Below, piece by piece: positions 1 to 5,626 of a stretch of DNA of 32,614 nucleotides (its first letter is position 1; every line of letters starts with the position of its first letter). The notes under the pieces were generated by a model. That model was given only the letters and a program-made list of their open reading frames with translations. It did no database searches and was not told the DNA's origin. Origin of the DNA: a bacterium (GTDB lineage: Bacteria; Patescibacteriota; Microgenomatia; UBA1406; GWC2-37-13). The stretch spans positions 1-32,614 of the forward strand of contig JAJYOJ010000011.1 of NCBI GenBank assembly GCA_021796235.1. Reading direction: 5' to 3'. Position numbers and translations under genes: made by a program.

Positions 1-91
1 ACCCGAAGCCATTTTATTTATATATTGATTTCATTATATAACAATTATTAACCGATAACATATTGTGTAATTTGTTTACGGTGAAGGACTA

Positions 92-136
92 TAAAAAAAG
101 CCGCCGGCATGGGGAAAGCAAACCACACCGACGGCT
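92..136 (-). terminator. Rho-independent terminator of the radC operon
   Basis: Read on the minus strand, an interrupted stem (AGCCG/CGGCT at the base, then CGG/CCG and TGG/CCA with small mismatches) closes a loop at about 110-120. It is followed by a run of seven T on the minus strand (93-99). It lies about 27 bp beyond the stop of the last gene of the minus-strand operon. The remaining 1-91 holds nothing I can recognise. Confidence 0.8.
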
Positions 137-162
137 ATACTAAAACTTATAACTCCTGAGAC

Positions 163-567
163 TTAACCCCATACGGCTTTTTCGTATGCGGGTAAACTTG
201 TAATAATCTCATTCAATAAATGTTCTTCGAGACGTCTCAAGCCCTGATAGAGCTTTGAATTCTCGAACTGCTCCCCTTCCGTGCACTGGTAGAGATAGCA
301 CTGGAGGGATTTAACGGTTTGGATGTTGGACACCGGCATGTTCCTGATTCTTTGGAATTTCTCCGGCACTTCCTCCTCACTATAGCGCTCATTGACGGCG
401 CCATAGTTGAGGCGGATCATATCCTGGCCTAACTTCATAACGTCATCCGGTAATTTGTAACCGGCATTGTTGAGGATTCTCAACATGAATGGATCTTTGT
501 TGGAAACCCACGCAATGAAGTCAATGATCCGGTTGACTGTTTTCTGGGACACAATAAAAGCACTCAT
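163..567 (-). CDS. Hypothetical protein of the radC operon
   Basis: A 134-aa soluble protein with no signal peptide or membrane segment; I do not recognise a named domain. The N-terminus is rich in hydrophobic and basic residues, and the C-terminal half is charged and probably helical. An upstream in-frame start at 612 would overlap the radC stop. I prefer the ATG at 567, giving MSAFIVSQKTVNRI, because proteins of similar look in plasmid-like regions begin MSAFIVS and because it leaves a 41-bp gap after radC. No strong Shine-Dalgarno precedes either start. It is the last gene before the terminator at 92-136. Association with RadC suggests a mobile-element accessory role, but that is inference only. 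Confidence 0.6.
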   Translation of the reverse strand: MSAFIVSQKTVNRIIDFIAWVSNKDPFMLRILNNAGYKLPDDVMKLGQDMIRLNYGAVNERYSEEEVPEKFQRIRNMPVSNIQTVKSLQCYLYQCTEGEQFENSKLYQGLRRLEEHLLNEIITSLPAYEKAVWG

Positions 568-608
568 AAGATTAAAATGTGAAAAATTAATAATTGAGAA
601 AACTGAAG

Positions 609-1025
609 TCAAAACAGAGCTTCTTTTTTCATGCTGGTATATCCGTCACCGGTAACTACCAGATGATCGATTAGTTCGATCCCCAGAAGCTCGCCTGCTT
701 TTTTAAGACGTTTCGTGAGAGCTAAATCTTCGTCTGACGGAGTAGGCTCCCCTGACGGGTGATTGTGGGCAATGATAATCTGTGCCGATCGCTCACCCAC
801 TGCTCGGGTAAAAACTTCTCGTGGATGAACCAAAGAGGAATTTAGTGTCCCAAGACTGACCAGTTCAATGAGTTTGATCCGGTTTCGCACATCCAGGTGA
901 AATACCCAGAAGTGTTCCTTGTCCCGGTCGACCTCATCTTCCGAGGCCAGTAATTCTCTGGTGACCTCCCATACCGATTTTGGGGAAAAGATGATTTTGG
1001 TTGAATCTTTCAAGTGAATAATCAT
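609..1025 (-). CDS. radC: RadC-like JAB/JAMM domain protein
   Basis: A 138-aa protein consisting essentially of the RadC JAB (MPN+) domain. The metal-binding signature H87-N-H89-P-S followed by S97 and D100 is complete (H-x-H-x7-S-x2-D), and E54 is a candidate catalytic glutamate. Full-length RadC proteins are about 220 aa with an N-terminal helix-hairpin-helix part; that part is absent here, as in many plasmid and phage RadC proteins. The family is a predicted metal-dependent hydrolase linked to mobile elements, and despite its name a DNA-repair role is not established. The start ATG overlaps the upstream stop (ATGA), indicating translational coupling. Confidence 0.9.
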   Translation of the reverse strand: MIIHLKDSTKIIFSPKSVWEVTRELLASEDEVDRDKEHFWVFHLDVRNRIKLIELVSLGTLNSSLVHPREVFTRAVGERSAQIIIAHNHPSGEPTPSDEDLALTKRLKKAGELLGIELIDHLVVTGDGYTSMKKEALF

Positions 1026-1189
1026 GATTTTGGGAAATATGGTTTCACGGCTATTTCCTGAAGCCGTTCACAACTTTTAATTACGTCCTCACACATGTTC
1101 TCGAGAGTCTGTGGCTTTTTGGCCATATCCTGTTCGAGTTCACATCGCAGTTTGGTTATTTCTTCAACTATTGATCTTAAGTTCTCCAT
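1022..1189 (-). CDS. Small hypothetical helical protein (55 aa)
   Basis: The protein starts MENLRSIVEEITKLRCELEQ and is strongly helical and charged, with cysteines at 17, 32 and 36. The frame is open back to 1300, but that extension would run through the upstream 55-aa gene, which has a near-perfect ribosome site. I therefore place the start at the ATG at 1189. Its stop overlaps the radC start (ATGA), and its own start lies 26 bp inside the upstream gene, so translation is probably coupled on both sides. No family is recognised. Confidence 0.5.
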   Translation of the reverse strand: MENLRSIVEEITKLRCELEQDMAKKPQTLENMCEDVIKSCERLQEIAVKPYFPKS

Positions 1190-1331
1190 ATGATTCAGAA
1201 TTAAATTTGTAATTCTCGGCGTAATATTCGTCGAGGTCCTCTTGATATTTTTTGATTTCCTCATCAGTGATTGTTGAAGGAGAGGATAAAACTTCATCAA
1301 TTGTCTTCATCATTTTTTGTAATTTAGTCAT
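1164..1331 (-). CDS. Small acidic hypothetical protein (55 aa) with strong ribosome site
   Basis: A short gene starting MTKLQKMMKTIDEVLSSP and ending YGELKINS; acidic and helical, with no recognised domain. It is preceded by AAAGGAGGTGATAACC, an almost exact complement of the 16S rRNA 3' end at good spacing, which makes the start at 1331 firm and the gene very likely real despite its length. Its ATG overlaps the stop of the 84-aa membrane protein gene (1324-1326), and its 3' end overlaps the next gene. It is thus the second gene of a tightly packed minus-strand operon leading to radC. Confidence 0.7.
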   Translation of the reverse strand: MTKLQKMMKTIDEVLSSPSTITDEEIKKYQEDLDEYYAENYKFNSESYGELKINS

Positions 1332-1578
1332 GGTTATCACCTCCTTTCAAACTGGTTTCAAATAACTTGTCACGTTTCTTGATAAATTCGGGTGATCTCA
1401 AGTAAGCTCGAAAGCGATTCAGTTCAACCCACTCCGGTTCTTTGACCTTGTGTGAAAATCTGGCAATTATGAAAATCACTGCCGGAATCACAATCAAGTC
1501 AGCTAGAAAAGTCTTGAACATAATCTGCATGAAAAACAGAAAACTAATAATCAATGGATAATTTGTTCTGTCCTTCAA
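1324..1578 (-). CDS. Small membrane protein heading the radC operon
   Basis: An 84-aa protein with a hydrophobic N-terminal half (about residues 8-42, one long or two short membrane segments) followed by a charged tail (HKVKEPEWVELNRF...). No family is recognised. The open frame starts at a TTG (1578); an ATG at 1530 (MQIMFKTFLADL) is the alternative and would shorten the first hydrophobic stretch. The first codons (TTG AAG GAC AGA ACA AAT) form the left arm of a 15-bp inverted repeat whose mirror copy lies at 1897-1911, so the start region may have been shaped by that element. The 3' end overlaps the next start. Confidence 0.5.
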   Translation of the reverse strand: MKDRTNYPLIISFLFFMQIMFKTFLADLIVIPAVIFIIARFSHKVKEPEWVELNRFRAYLRSPEFIKKRDKLFETSLKGGDNHD

Positions 1579-1911
1579 TTTTTTCTAAGTGACTCCGTGC
1601 AAGTAGACAATCTTTGAGACTGATAAAGCGGTTACAACGGGTAAAGGGCTAAAAAAAGGTAGGAAAATCGAGCATATTTATTGAAAATAAATTTGAGATT
1701 TTCCTTACTCGATTTTCCGATTGTCAAAAGTTTCGAACGAAACGCAGTGAAGTGAGAAAGGATAGAAAGTCCTGTCAGAAAAATGCTCGTTTCTCCCGCC
1801 AGTGGCGGGATTAAAGATTTTCCTCTTATAGAGCATTTTTCTACAGGTTTTCTACCCACCTTTTGACAAACCTTTTTTGCCCTTATAATTGGAAACAAGG
1901 ACAGAACAAAT
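1561..1911. repeat. Nested palindromic element with 15-bp terminal inverted repeats
   Basis: Perfect 15-bp arms ATTTGTTCTGTCCTT (1561-1575) and AAGGACAGAACAAAT (1897-1911) bound a 351-bp segment. Inside, further inverted repeats are cleanly nested: 1642-1660 with 1870-1885; GGAAAATCGAG 1662-1672 with 1708-1718, enclosing ATTTATT-GAA-AATAAAT (1676-1692); TTGTCAAAAG 1721-1730 with 1860-1869; the palindrome 1731-1742; 1760-1788 with 1831-1857; and TCCCGCC-AGT-GGCGGGA (1794-1810). None of these arms cross, so one strand could fold into a single multibranched structure. It resembles a MITE or a structured RNA. No target-site duplication is visible at the ends. Confidence 0.75.
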
Positions 1912-2020
1912 GAACCCTAAGAAGGCAGCCTACTATAAAACCGAAATGTGTTTCTCTCTCCTCTCTCATATATTTGTTTTTATACAAAACGATTTTTACA
2001 GGGATAATTTTTTACCTTAA
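1910..2020 (+). CDS. Possible 36-aa small protein at the right end of the palindromic element
   Basis: An ATG at 1910 opens a short frame beginning MNPKKAAYYKTEMC and ending RDNFLP. In its favour are TTGACA (1863-1868) and TATAAT (1884-1889), though spaced by only 15 bp, and an AAGGA ribosome site with normal spacing that lies inside the right terminal repeat. Against it are the length, the lack of any recognisable family and the structured surroundings. It is recorded as a possibility only. Confidence 0.2.
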   Translation: MNPKKAAYYKTEMCFSLLSHIFVFIQNDFYRDNFLP

Positions 2021-2371
2021 ATCGGGTGAGTGGGGTTAAAAATCGTCTACCTTCCGCTAGTGCGGTGCTGCGTTTCCACACCGTTCACGGACGCCCGACA
2101 AACGGCTTATAAAATCGTGAACGGTATATTCTTTTTAGTGGAAACGCAGATAACCGCAGGTGATTTTTTGCTCGTCAAAAAATCACTTATATTATGAGGG
2201 CAAGTCTGCTCCGAAGAATGAGGAGCAGAAACTGACTTCCTTTTTTCGAAGGAGGGCGTCGTAAAATTAGCTATTTTGCGATGACCAGGAAGCGACTACT
2301 TTATTGAGACGTTGTAAAAAGATTTTTTTACGACTGTCTCATAAATAAGTTTTATTAAAATTGTCGCTTCC
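1989..2371. repeat. Second block of nested inverted repeats (possible structured RNA)
   Basis: No convincing gene lies here; the stretch is a chain of stems. ACGATTTTTA (1989-1998) pairs with 2037-2046. CTGCGTTTCCAC (2068-2079) pairs with 2138-2149 and encloses ACCGTTCACG (2080-2089) with 2116-2125. GTGATTTTTTG (2160-2170) pairs with 2176-2186, and TCTGCTCC (2205-2212) with 2222-2229. GTCGTAAAAT...ATTTTGCGATGAC spans 2258-2285. GGAAGCGAC (2288-2296) pairs with 2363-2371, enclosing a GAGAC/GTCTC stem and GTTGTAAAAA (2311-2320) with 2325-2334. Several imperfect pairs are G-U if the plus strand is the RNA. The AAAAATC at 2038-2044 can pair with either 1991-1997 or 2163-2169, giving alternative folds. 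Confidence 0.65.
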
Positions 2372-2385
2372 GTTCCGAGAGAAAA

Positions 2386-2602
2386 CAGCCCGAAGCGAAG
2401 TGTTTAGGGGGTGCCTAAACACGAAGCGGAGGGCTGACTACTTGCCCGAACAATGGCCGCCGACCGTGCCCTGCCGTAGCTTTATGCGAAGGAGGGAGGC
2501 GGGCAATAGGGGGGAAGTCCTATCCCCAGAGCGAAGCGAAGGGGAGTTAGGGGGGGACGAAGTCCCCCAGAGAGGGGTTCGGGGGGAGGTCGCCTTCCCC
2601 CC
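2386..2602. repeat. GC-rich hairpin cluster with GCGAAG motifs
   Basis: This block is markedly more G-rich than its surroundings. CAGCCC (2386-2391) pairs with GGGCTG (2431-2436) around GTGTTTAGG-GGGTG-CCTAAACAC (2400-2422). TTGCCCG (2442-2448) pairs with 2500-2506. GGGGGGAAG (2509-2517) pairs with CTTCCCCCC (2594-2602), enclosing TCCCC/GGGGA (2523-2545) and GGGGGAC-GAA-GTCCCCC (2552-2568). The motif GCGAAG recurs in loops and stems. A 109-aa frame across it is low-complexity translation of these repeats and is not accepted as a gene. The remainder, 2603-2724, shows nothing clear. Confidence 0.65.
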
Positions 2603-2724
2603 AATCATCATTCAAGCGGAATGTAGCGCTTTTTATCATCAATTTAGGTATGGCCGCGGTTCATTTGATCACACCACTCAAGCCAGTTAAGCAAGAAAAT
2701 TTGCACTTATTAGTAATACTTTCT

Positions 2725-2753
2725 TTGACACCCCGACAGATAGCCTTTAAGAC
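2725..2753 (+). promoter_or_regulatory. Candidate promoter for the virion-module gene at 2817
   Basis: A consensus -35 TTGACA (2725-2730) is followed after 17 bp by a weak -10 TAAGAC (2748-2753). A second possible -10, TACAAT (2798-2803), lies 13 bp before the ATG with no good -35. Either could drive the gene. Confidence 0.4.
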
Positions 2754-2816
2754 CGTTACCCAACTTTACGAGGGGCAATACTTCCCAATTTATTTATTAC
2801 AATAGTTTTAAATCTT

Positions 2817-3290
2817 ATGGCTAAAGTTACAGCACCATTTTTTTCCCAGAAGGCAAGCGGCAGTTTTGCAAATACTTTAACAATCCAGTGCGGTAGTGTG
2901 ATGAAAAGACATATTATGGACAAAACAGACCCGCCGGAGTGGGCAGATTTGAATTACCAACAAAAGCTTTTTTCCCAAGCAGCCAAAATCTGGAAAACGA
3001 CTTTATCCGATGAAGTGAAGAAACAATGGAGAATTGCGGTTGTTGTCGCCAGTTTAAAGCCTGTTTGCTTAATTGTTCCGGTTGCTATGTTGGCCTCTGC
3101 TTTTTTAAATCCGGCCTCCGGTATTATTTTTACCACTCATCAATTGGCCGTTATTACCGGTCTTTTGTATGCAAAGAATATCTATGAGTTGAAAGGTTAT
3201 GATTTATGGATGTCCGTTTATCTTACCATGAAGGGTGAACATTGGGTCAACTATCCCTTGCCTCCTCCTGAAACGTGGAATCCTTTTTGA
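2817..3290 (+). CDS. Virion-module family protein with hydrophobic insertion
   Basis: A 157-aa protein. The N-terminus MAKVTAPFFSQKASGSFANTL matches the start of a widespread small phage structural-type family. The second half of the module, W59...K68/K69...W71 and then KGYD(126-129)...Y135, matches three other proteins here at 7697, 13786 and 16774. In those three the aromatic residue and the SG(Y/F)N are 10 residues apart; here they are 55 apart. The extra 45 residues (about 73-120) are hydrophobic and could form one or two membrane segments, so this copy may be membrane-anchored. It stands before two tiny membrane ORFs. The function is unknown; a virion or surface-fibre adaptor is inference. 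Confidence 0.7.
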   Translation: MAKVTAPFFSQKASGSFANTLTIQCGSVMKRHIMDKTDPPEWADLNYQQKLFSQAAKIWKTTLSDEVKKQWRIAVVVASLKPVCLIVPVAMLASAFLNPASGIIFTTHQLAVITGLLYAKNIYELKGYDLWMSVYLTMKGEHWVNYPLPPPETWNPF

Positions 3291-3324
3291 AATTTGGCAC
3301 TTGTTTTTTTAGAAAAGCGGGTTT

Positions 3325-3561
3325 ATGCTGGGAATCAGTATGAACATTAGCGATCTTGCCCATTTTATCGACTTAGGCGGAGTCTTTATTCTGGCCATGC
3401 TTCTTATTAACGCCTGGAACTCACGGTTTGAGAAAATGGAGGAAAAACTTACCCGTTTGATTGCCCTTGTTGTTTTGTCTTTGAAAGGTAGGATTACCGA
3501 TGAGCAAGTGATCAATACTCTTTCATCAAAAGAATTAGAAGTTATGGATAAACTAAAATGA
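3325..3561 (+). CDS. Small membrane protein, holin-like in outline
   Basis: A 78-aa protein with a short N-terminus, one hydrophobic segment (about residues 16-32, GGVFILAMLLINAW), then a charged helical stretch (RFEKMEEKLTRL) and a second moderately hydrophobic helix. The in-frame ATG at 3340 (MNISDLAHFIDLGG) is an equally good start, and neither has a clear ribosome site. Small phage holin or holin-like proteins have this outline, but I see no diagnostic motif. Its stop overlaps a following 23-aa membrane peptide (ATGA), and it follows the virion-module gene at 2817, which fits a phage-derived lysis or fibre context without proving it. Confidence 0.5.
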   Translation: MLGISMNISDLAHFIDLGGVFILAMLLINAWNSRFEKMEEKLTRLIALVVLSLKGRITDEQVINTLSSKELEVMDKLK

Positions 3562-3629
3562 TAGAATACCTTTTGCTTTTTCTATCAACATTAGTCGTTT
3601 TTTCTTTTCTTAAAAAGTCTTCATTTTAG
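3558..3629 (+). CDS. 23-aa hydrophobic peptide overlapping the holin-like gene
   Basis: The frame MIEYLLLFLSTLVVFSFLKK plus three more residues is almost entirely one membrane helix with a basic end. Its ATG overlaps the upstream TGA (ATGA), an arrangement used for translational coupling in many operons of this window. The length makes it uncertain. From 3630 to 3760 I see no further gene, only part of a direct repeat. Confidence 0.35.
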   Translation: MIEYLLLFLSTLVVFSFLKKSSF

Positions 3630-3729
3630 TTGTCATTCGGCCATTATTCTTTTTTTATAACCATTCATCTTATCGTCCAGTTGACAGTTTGGTTATTGTG
3701 TGGGTGTTGTCTTGGCGTGGCAGGATTTG

Positions 3730-3743
3730 GATTGAATAGGTTT
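3730..3743. repeat. Left copy of a 14-bp direct repeat flanking the PadR cassette
   Basis: GATTGAATAGGTTT occurs here and again at 5259-5272 in the same orientation. The two copies bracket the three-gene cassette 3761-5161 almost exactly, and the similarity extends weakly on both sides. Confidence 0.5.
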
Positions 3744-3760
3744 TGTGGTAAGTTGGTAAC

Positions 3761-4453
3761 TCAACTTAAATCCTTTTTCATTTCCTCAAACTGCTTTTTA
3801 TTGATTTCTCCTTTGGCATAGCGTTCTTTGAGAATGTCTAAAGTGCTTTTACCTTTAGTTGTATGACCTTGTCCTACTCCCATAAGGTAACGGATCAGTG
3901 CCACAACTCCCAAAATTATCAGAATCCAAAAGATAATCATAAATATCCACCCGAAGCCAAAACCTCCCCAACCCATCATATTACCCCAGTTATTCCAACC
4001 ACCATATCCCATCATAGGATTTCCACCTCCTCCCATCATCCACCCCATCATAGGTAATCCGTATCCTGAAGGAAACGAAGCATTGGTATCACAGCCGCTT
4101 GACCGTTTACCAAGAGATATATGCATTTGTGTTTCTCCGTTTTGACCCATCATATTCTGCATCATTTGGTTCATTGCGGCGTGTCGCTCGGTATTGCCGA
4201 TTGACTGGCCCATAACGTATTCGCCAAGAACGTCAAAATTATCGTCTGTCAGGTTTTTACATTCCAGTTGTTTTGATTGCAGTTTATCCCAAATCGCTTT
4301 ACCTTCGGCCTCTTCCTGAGCAGTTGATGATACCGTGGAGGAAGACGTAGCCGAATTACCAAACCAATTCATCATTCCTTGGGCTGAAACAGATGAAGTA
4401 AATATGACAGTTATGGCTGCCAGTATTGTTAAGATTACCAATGATTGTTTCAT
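3761..4453 (-). CDS. Secreted or anchored Met/Gly-rich protein with C-terminal SHOCT domain
   Basis: A 230-aa protein. An N-terminal signal peptide (about residues 1-24, ending VSAQG) is followed by a Ser/Thr-rich linker, an extracytoplasmic region with paired cysteines and many methionines (MMQNMMGQNG), and a Gly/Met/Trp-rich stretch (about 125-163). A single membrane helix (about 168-190) and a cytoplasmic SHOCT-type helix pair (LDILKERYAKGEI..., about 203-229) complete it. SHOCT domains are short oligomerisation modules. The methionine clusters could bind soft metals such as copper, but that is inference. It is last in a cassette after a DsrE-like gene and a cysteine-bearing PadR regulator, which supports metal or sulfur stress. 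The start is firm because of the signal peptide. Confidence 0.75.
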   Translation of the reverse strand: MKQSLVILTILAAITVIFTSSVSAQGMMNWFGNSATSSSTVSSTAQEEAEGKAIWDKLQSKQLECKNLTDDNFDVLGEYVMGQSIGNTERHAAMNQMMQNMMGQNGETQMHISLGKRSSGCDTNASFPSGYGLPMMGWMMGGGGNPMMGYGGWNNWGNMMGWGGFGFGWIFMIIFWILIILGVVALIRYLMGVGQGHTTKGKSTLDILKERYAKGEINKKQFEEMKKDLS

Positions 4454-4457
4454 ATGC

Positions 4458-4781
4458 TTAAAAAGTAACTACCTTATCGCTTTCCTTGATTAAAGCGTAA
4501 AGTTCCTTCATCCCGCTTATAGGACAGGTTTTATCACTTTCCTGGTGCCGAAAAACCATACAGGTTTCACAGGCCAGGATTTTCCCGTTTCCTGACTCAA
4601 GAAACAGATCAACCTGATGTTGGATGTTGAATTTATCGGTTTGGTGCTTGAGATACTCCACTGCCTCTCCGGCAAGAAAGACGGTGACCGTGTCCCCATT
4701 TTTCAAAGACAAATTGGCCAGGCGGAATGCATTCCAGTTGGTTTCAGCAGTATGGGTTGATAAGATAATTGCCAGTTTCAT
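4458..4781 (-). CDS. DsrE-like sulfur-relay family protein
   Basis: A 107-aa protein of full DsrE length. The N-terminal strand MKLAIILSTHTAETNWNAFR and the pattern GDTVTVFLAGEAVEYL fit the DsrE/DsrF/TusD fold. Cysteines C71 and C74 (A-C-E-T-C-M) plus C86 (KTCPISGM) occupy the place where related proteins carry the sulfur-accepting cysteine. Members pass persulfide sulfur between partners or act in sulfide or metal stress; which applies here is not visible. The start overlaps the end of the padR gene (ATGA), and the next gene follows after 4 bp, so the three form one operon. Confidence 0.8.
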   Translation of the reverse strand: MKLAIILSTHTAETNWNAFRLANLSLKNGDTVTVFLAGEAVEYLKHQTDKFNIQHQVDLFLESGNGKILACETCMVFRHQESDKTCPISGMKELYALIKESDKVVTF

Positions 4782-5161
4782 AGTGTTTTATTGTTTTGAT
4801 TCATATTCCGGTAACCGTCCAGAAATTTATGTAACAGCTTATCGGTATTGGTGAGAGACTGGGCGGCAATTTCCAGATACTCTGATCCTTCCTTGGTGAT
4901 TGTGTACGTTCTTCTATCTGGACCGGCATCATTTTCATTCCATTCGGATTTCACCCATTCTATAGCTTCCATCCTACGCAGTGTTCGATAAAGATTGCCG
5001 ATATCAACCTTTTCTCCACAATGTTCCTCCAAGCCTTTTAAAAGACCATACCCGTGCATTGAATTTTCTTTTGATAATAAAAGGAGAATACAGGGTTCAA
5101 CGAATCGTTCGATATTGCCAAAATTTCTTGAGCGGGATGAACAACCGCAGGATTTACACAT
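4778..5161 (-). CDS. PadR-family transcriptional regulator with N-terminal CxxCxC motif
   Basis: A 127-aa winged-helix regulator. The PadR core is clear: LLLLSKENSMHGYGLLKGLEE, NLYRTLRRMEAIEWVKSEW and RRTYTITKEGSEYLE, with a short C-terminal helix for dimerisation. The N-terminus MCKSCGCSSR carries three cysteines (C2, C5, C7), suggesting metal or redox sensing. The frame stays open to 5206, but a consensus promoter (5172-5200) occupies that extension, so the ATG at 5161 is chosen. The transcript would then start about 4 nt before the ATG, giving a nearly leaderless message. It heads the DsrE/SHOCT operon and probably represses it. Confidence 0.85.
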   Translation of the reverse strand: MCKSCGCSSRSRNFGNIERFVEPCILLLLSKENSMHGYGLLKGLEEHCGEKVDIGNLYRTLRRMEAIEWVKSEWNENDAGPDRRTYTITKEGSEYLEIAAQSLTNTDKLLHKFLDGYRNMNQNNKTL

Positions 5162-5171
5162 ATATGTTAAT

Positions 5172-5200
5172 ATCATATACCTAATATGACCACCTGTCAA
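5172..5200 (-). promoter_or_regulatory. Consensus promoter of the PadR cassette
   Basis: On the minus strand, TTGACA (5195-5200), a 17-bp spacer and TATGAT (5172-5177) form a near-consensus housekeeping promoter. The expected transcript start is about 5165, only a few bases from the padR ATG. AT-rich partly symmetric sequence around the -10 (ATATTAGGTATATGATATTAA) may be the PadR operator. Confidence 0.75.
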
Positions 5201-5258
5201 TATCAAAAATAATACCCGTATTAATAAAGTTTATGCTATTTCAGCGAGATAGTATTTA

Positions 5259-5272
5259 GATTGAATAGGTTT
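5259..5272. repeat. Right copy of the 14-bp direct repeat
   Basis: GATTGAATAGGTTT, identical to 3730-3743, lies just downstream of the rhodanese gene and upstream of the PadR promoter. Together the copies delimit the PadR/DsrE/SHOCT cassette. Confidence 0.5.
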
Positions 5273-5283
5273 CGCAGCAAATT

Positions 5284-5616
5284 TCAAACTGAAAGAGGAT
5301 AATTTTTAGTGCGCCATTCCAAAAGACCATGAGCCATACTAAAGACTTTTGTATATCCAAGTTTACGCATTATTTGAACAGCGACATCGCTTCTTGAACT
5401 ACTTAAACAATAAACATATATTGTTTTGGATTTATCTGGAATAATTGCAACAACTTTTTCTTTAATCTCAACAATAGGAATATTGATACAACCTGCTATT
5501 TTACCTCGGGTTAACTCCTCCGTAGTACGAACATCAATTAAAATAAAATTTTTACCTCCATTAATTGCATCATTTACTTCATCAACTGTAATTTGAGGAA
5601 TTAACAATTCATTCAT
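5284..5616 (-). CDS. Rhodanese-domain sulfurtransferase
   Basis: A 110-aa single-domain rhodanese. Conserved features are FILIDVRTTEEL, GKIAGCINIP and the active-site loop C70-L-S-S-S-R75, with the catalytic cysteine present, followed by AVQIMRKLGYTKVFSMAHGLLEW. No signal peptide is seen, so it is cytoplasmic. Rhodaneses move sulfane sulfur and can also act on arsenate-like substrates. It is the last gene of the minus-strand ArsR operon, 10 bp after the permease gene, so a role in metalloid or sulfur detoxification is likely; the substrate is not determined by sequence. Confidence 0.9.
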   Translation of the reverse strand: MNELLIPQITVDEVNDAINGGKNFILIDVRTTEELTRGKIAGCINIPIVEIKEKVVAIIPDKSKTIYVYCLSSSRSDVAVQIMRKLGYTKVFSMAHGLLEWRTKNYPLSV

Positions 5617-5626
5617 TAATGATATT

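Noticed and set aside
1632-1898. 88-aa open frame on the minus strand
   Set aside because: It runs through the nested palindrome; its sequence follows the repeats and has no ribosome site or recognisable domain.
1561-2602. CRISPR array
   Set aside because: The repeats are inverted and nested, of differing sequence, without regular spacing or identical direct units, and no cas gene is present.
2361-2690. 109-aa open frame on the plus strand
   Set aside because: Arg/Gly/Glu-rich translation of the GC-rich hairpin cluster, with no promoter or ribosome site; it arises because the repeats lack stops in this frame.
3750-3767. Terminator for the SHOCT operon (hairpin AAGTTG...CAACTT)
   Set aside because: The 6-bp stem overlaps the stop codon and is not followed by a T run on the minus strand.
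3630-3821. 63-aa hydrophobic frame with a TTG start
   Set aside because: It overlaps the 3' end of the SHOCT gene on the other strand, lacks a ribosome site and crosses the direct repeat.
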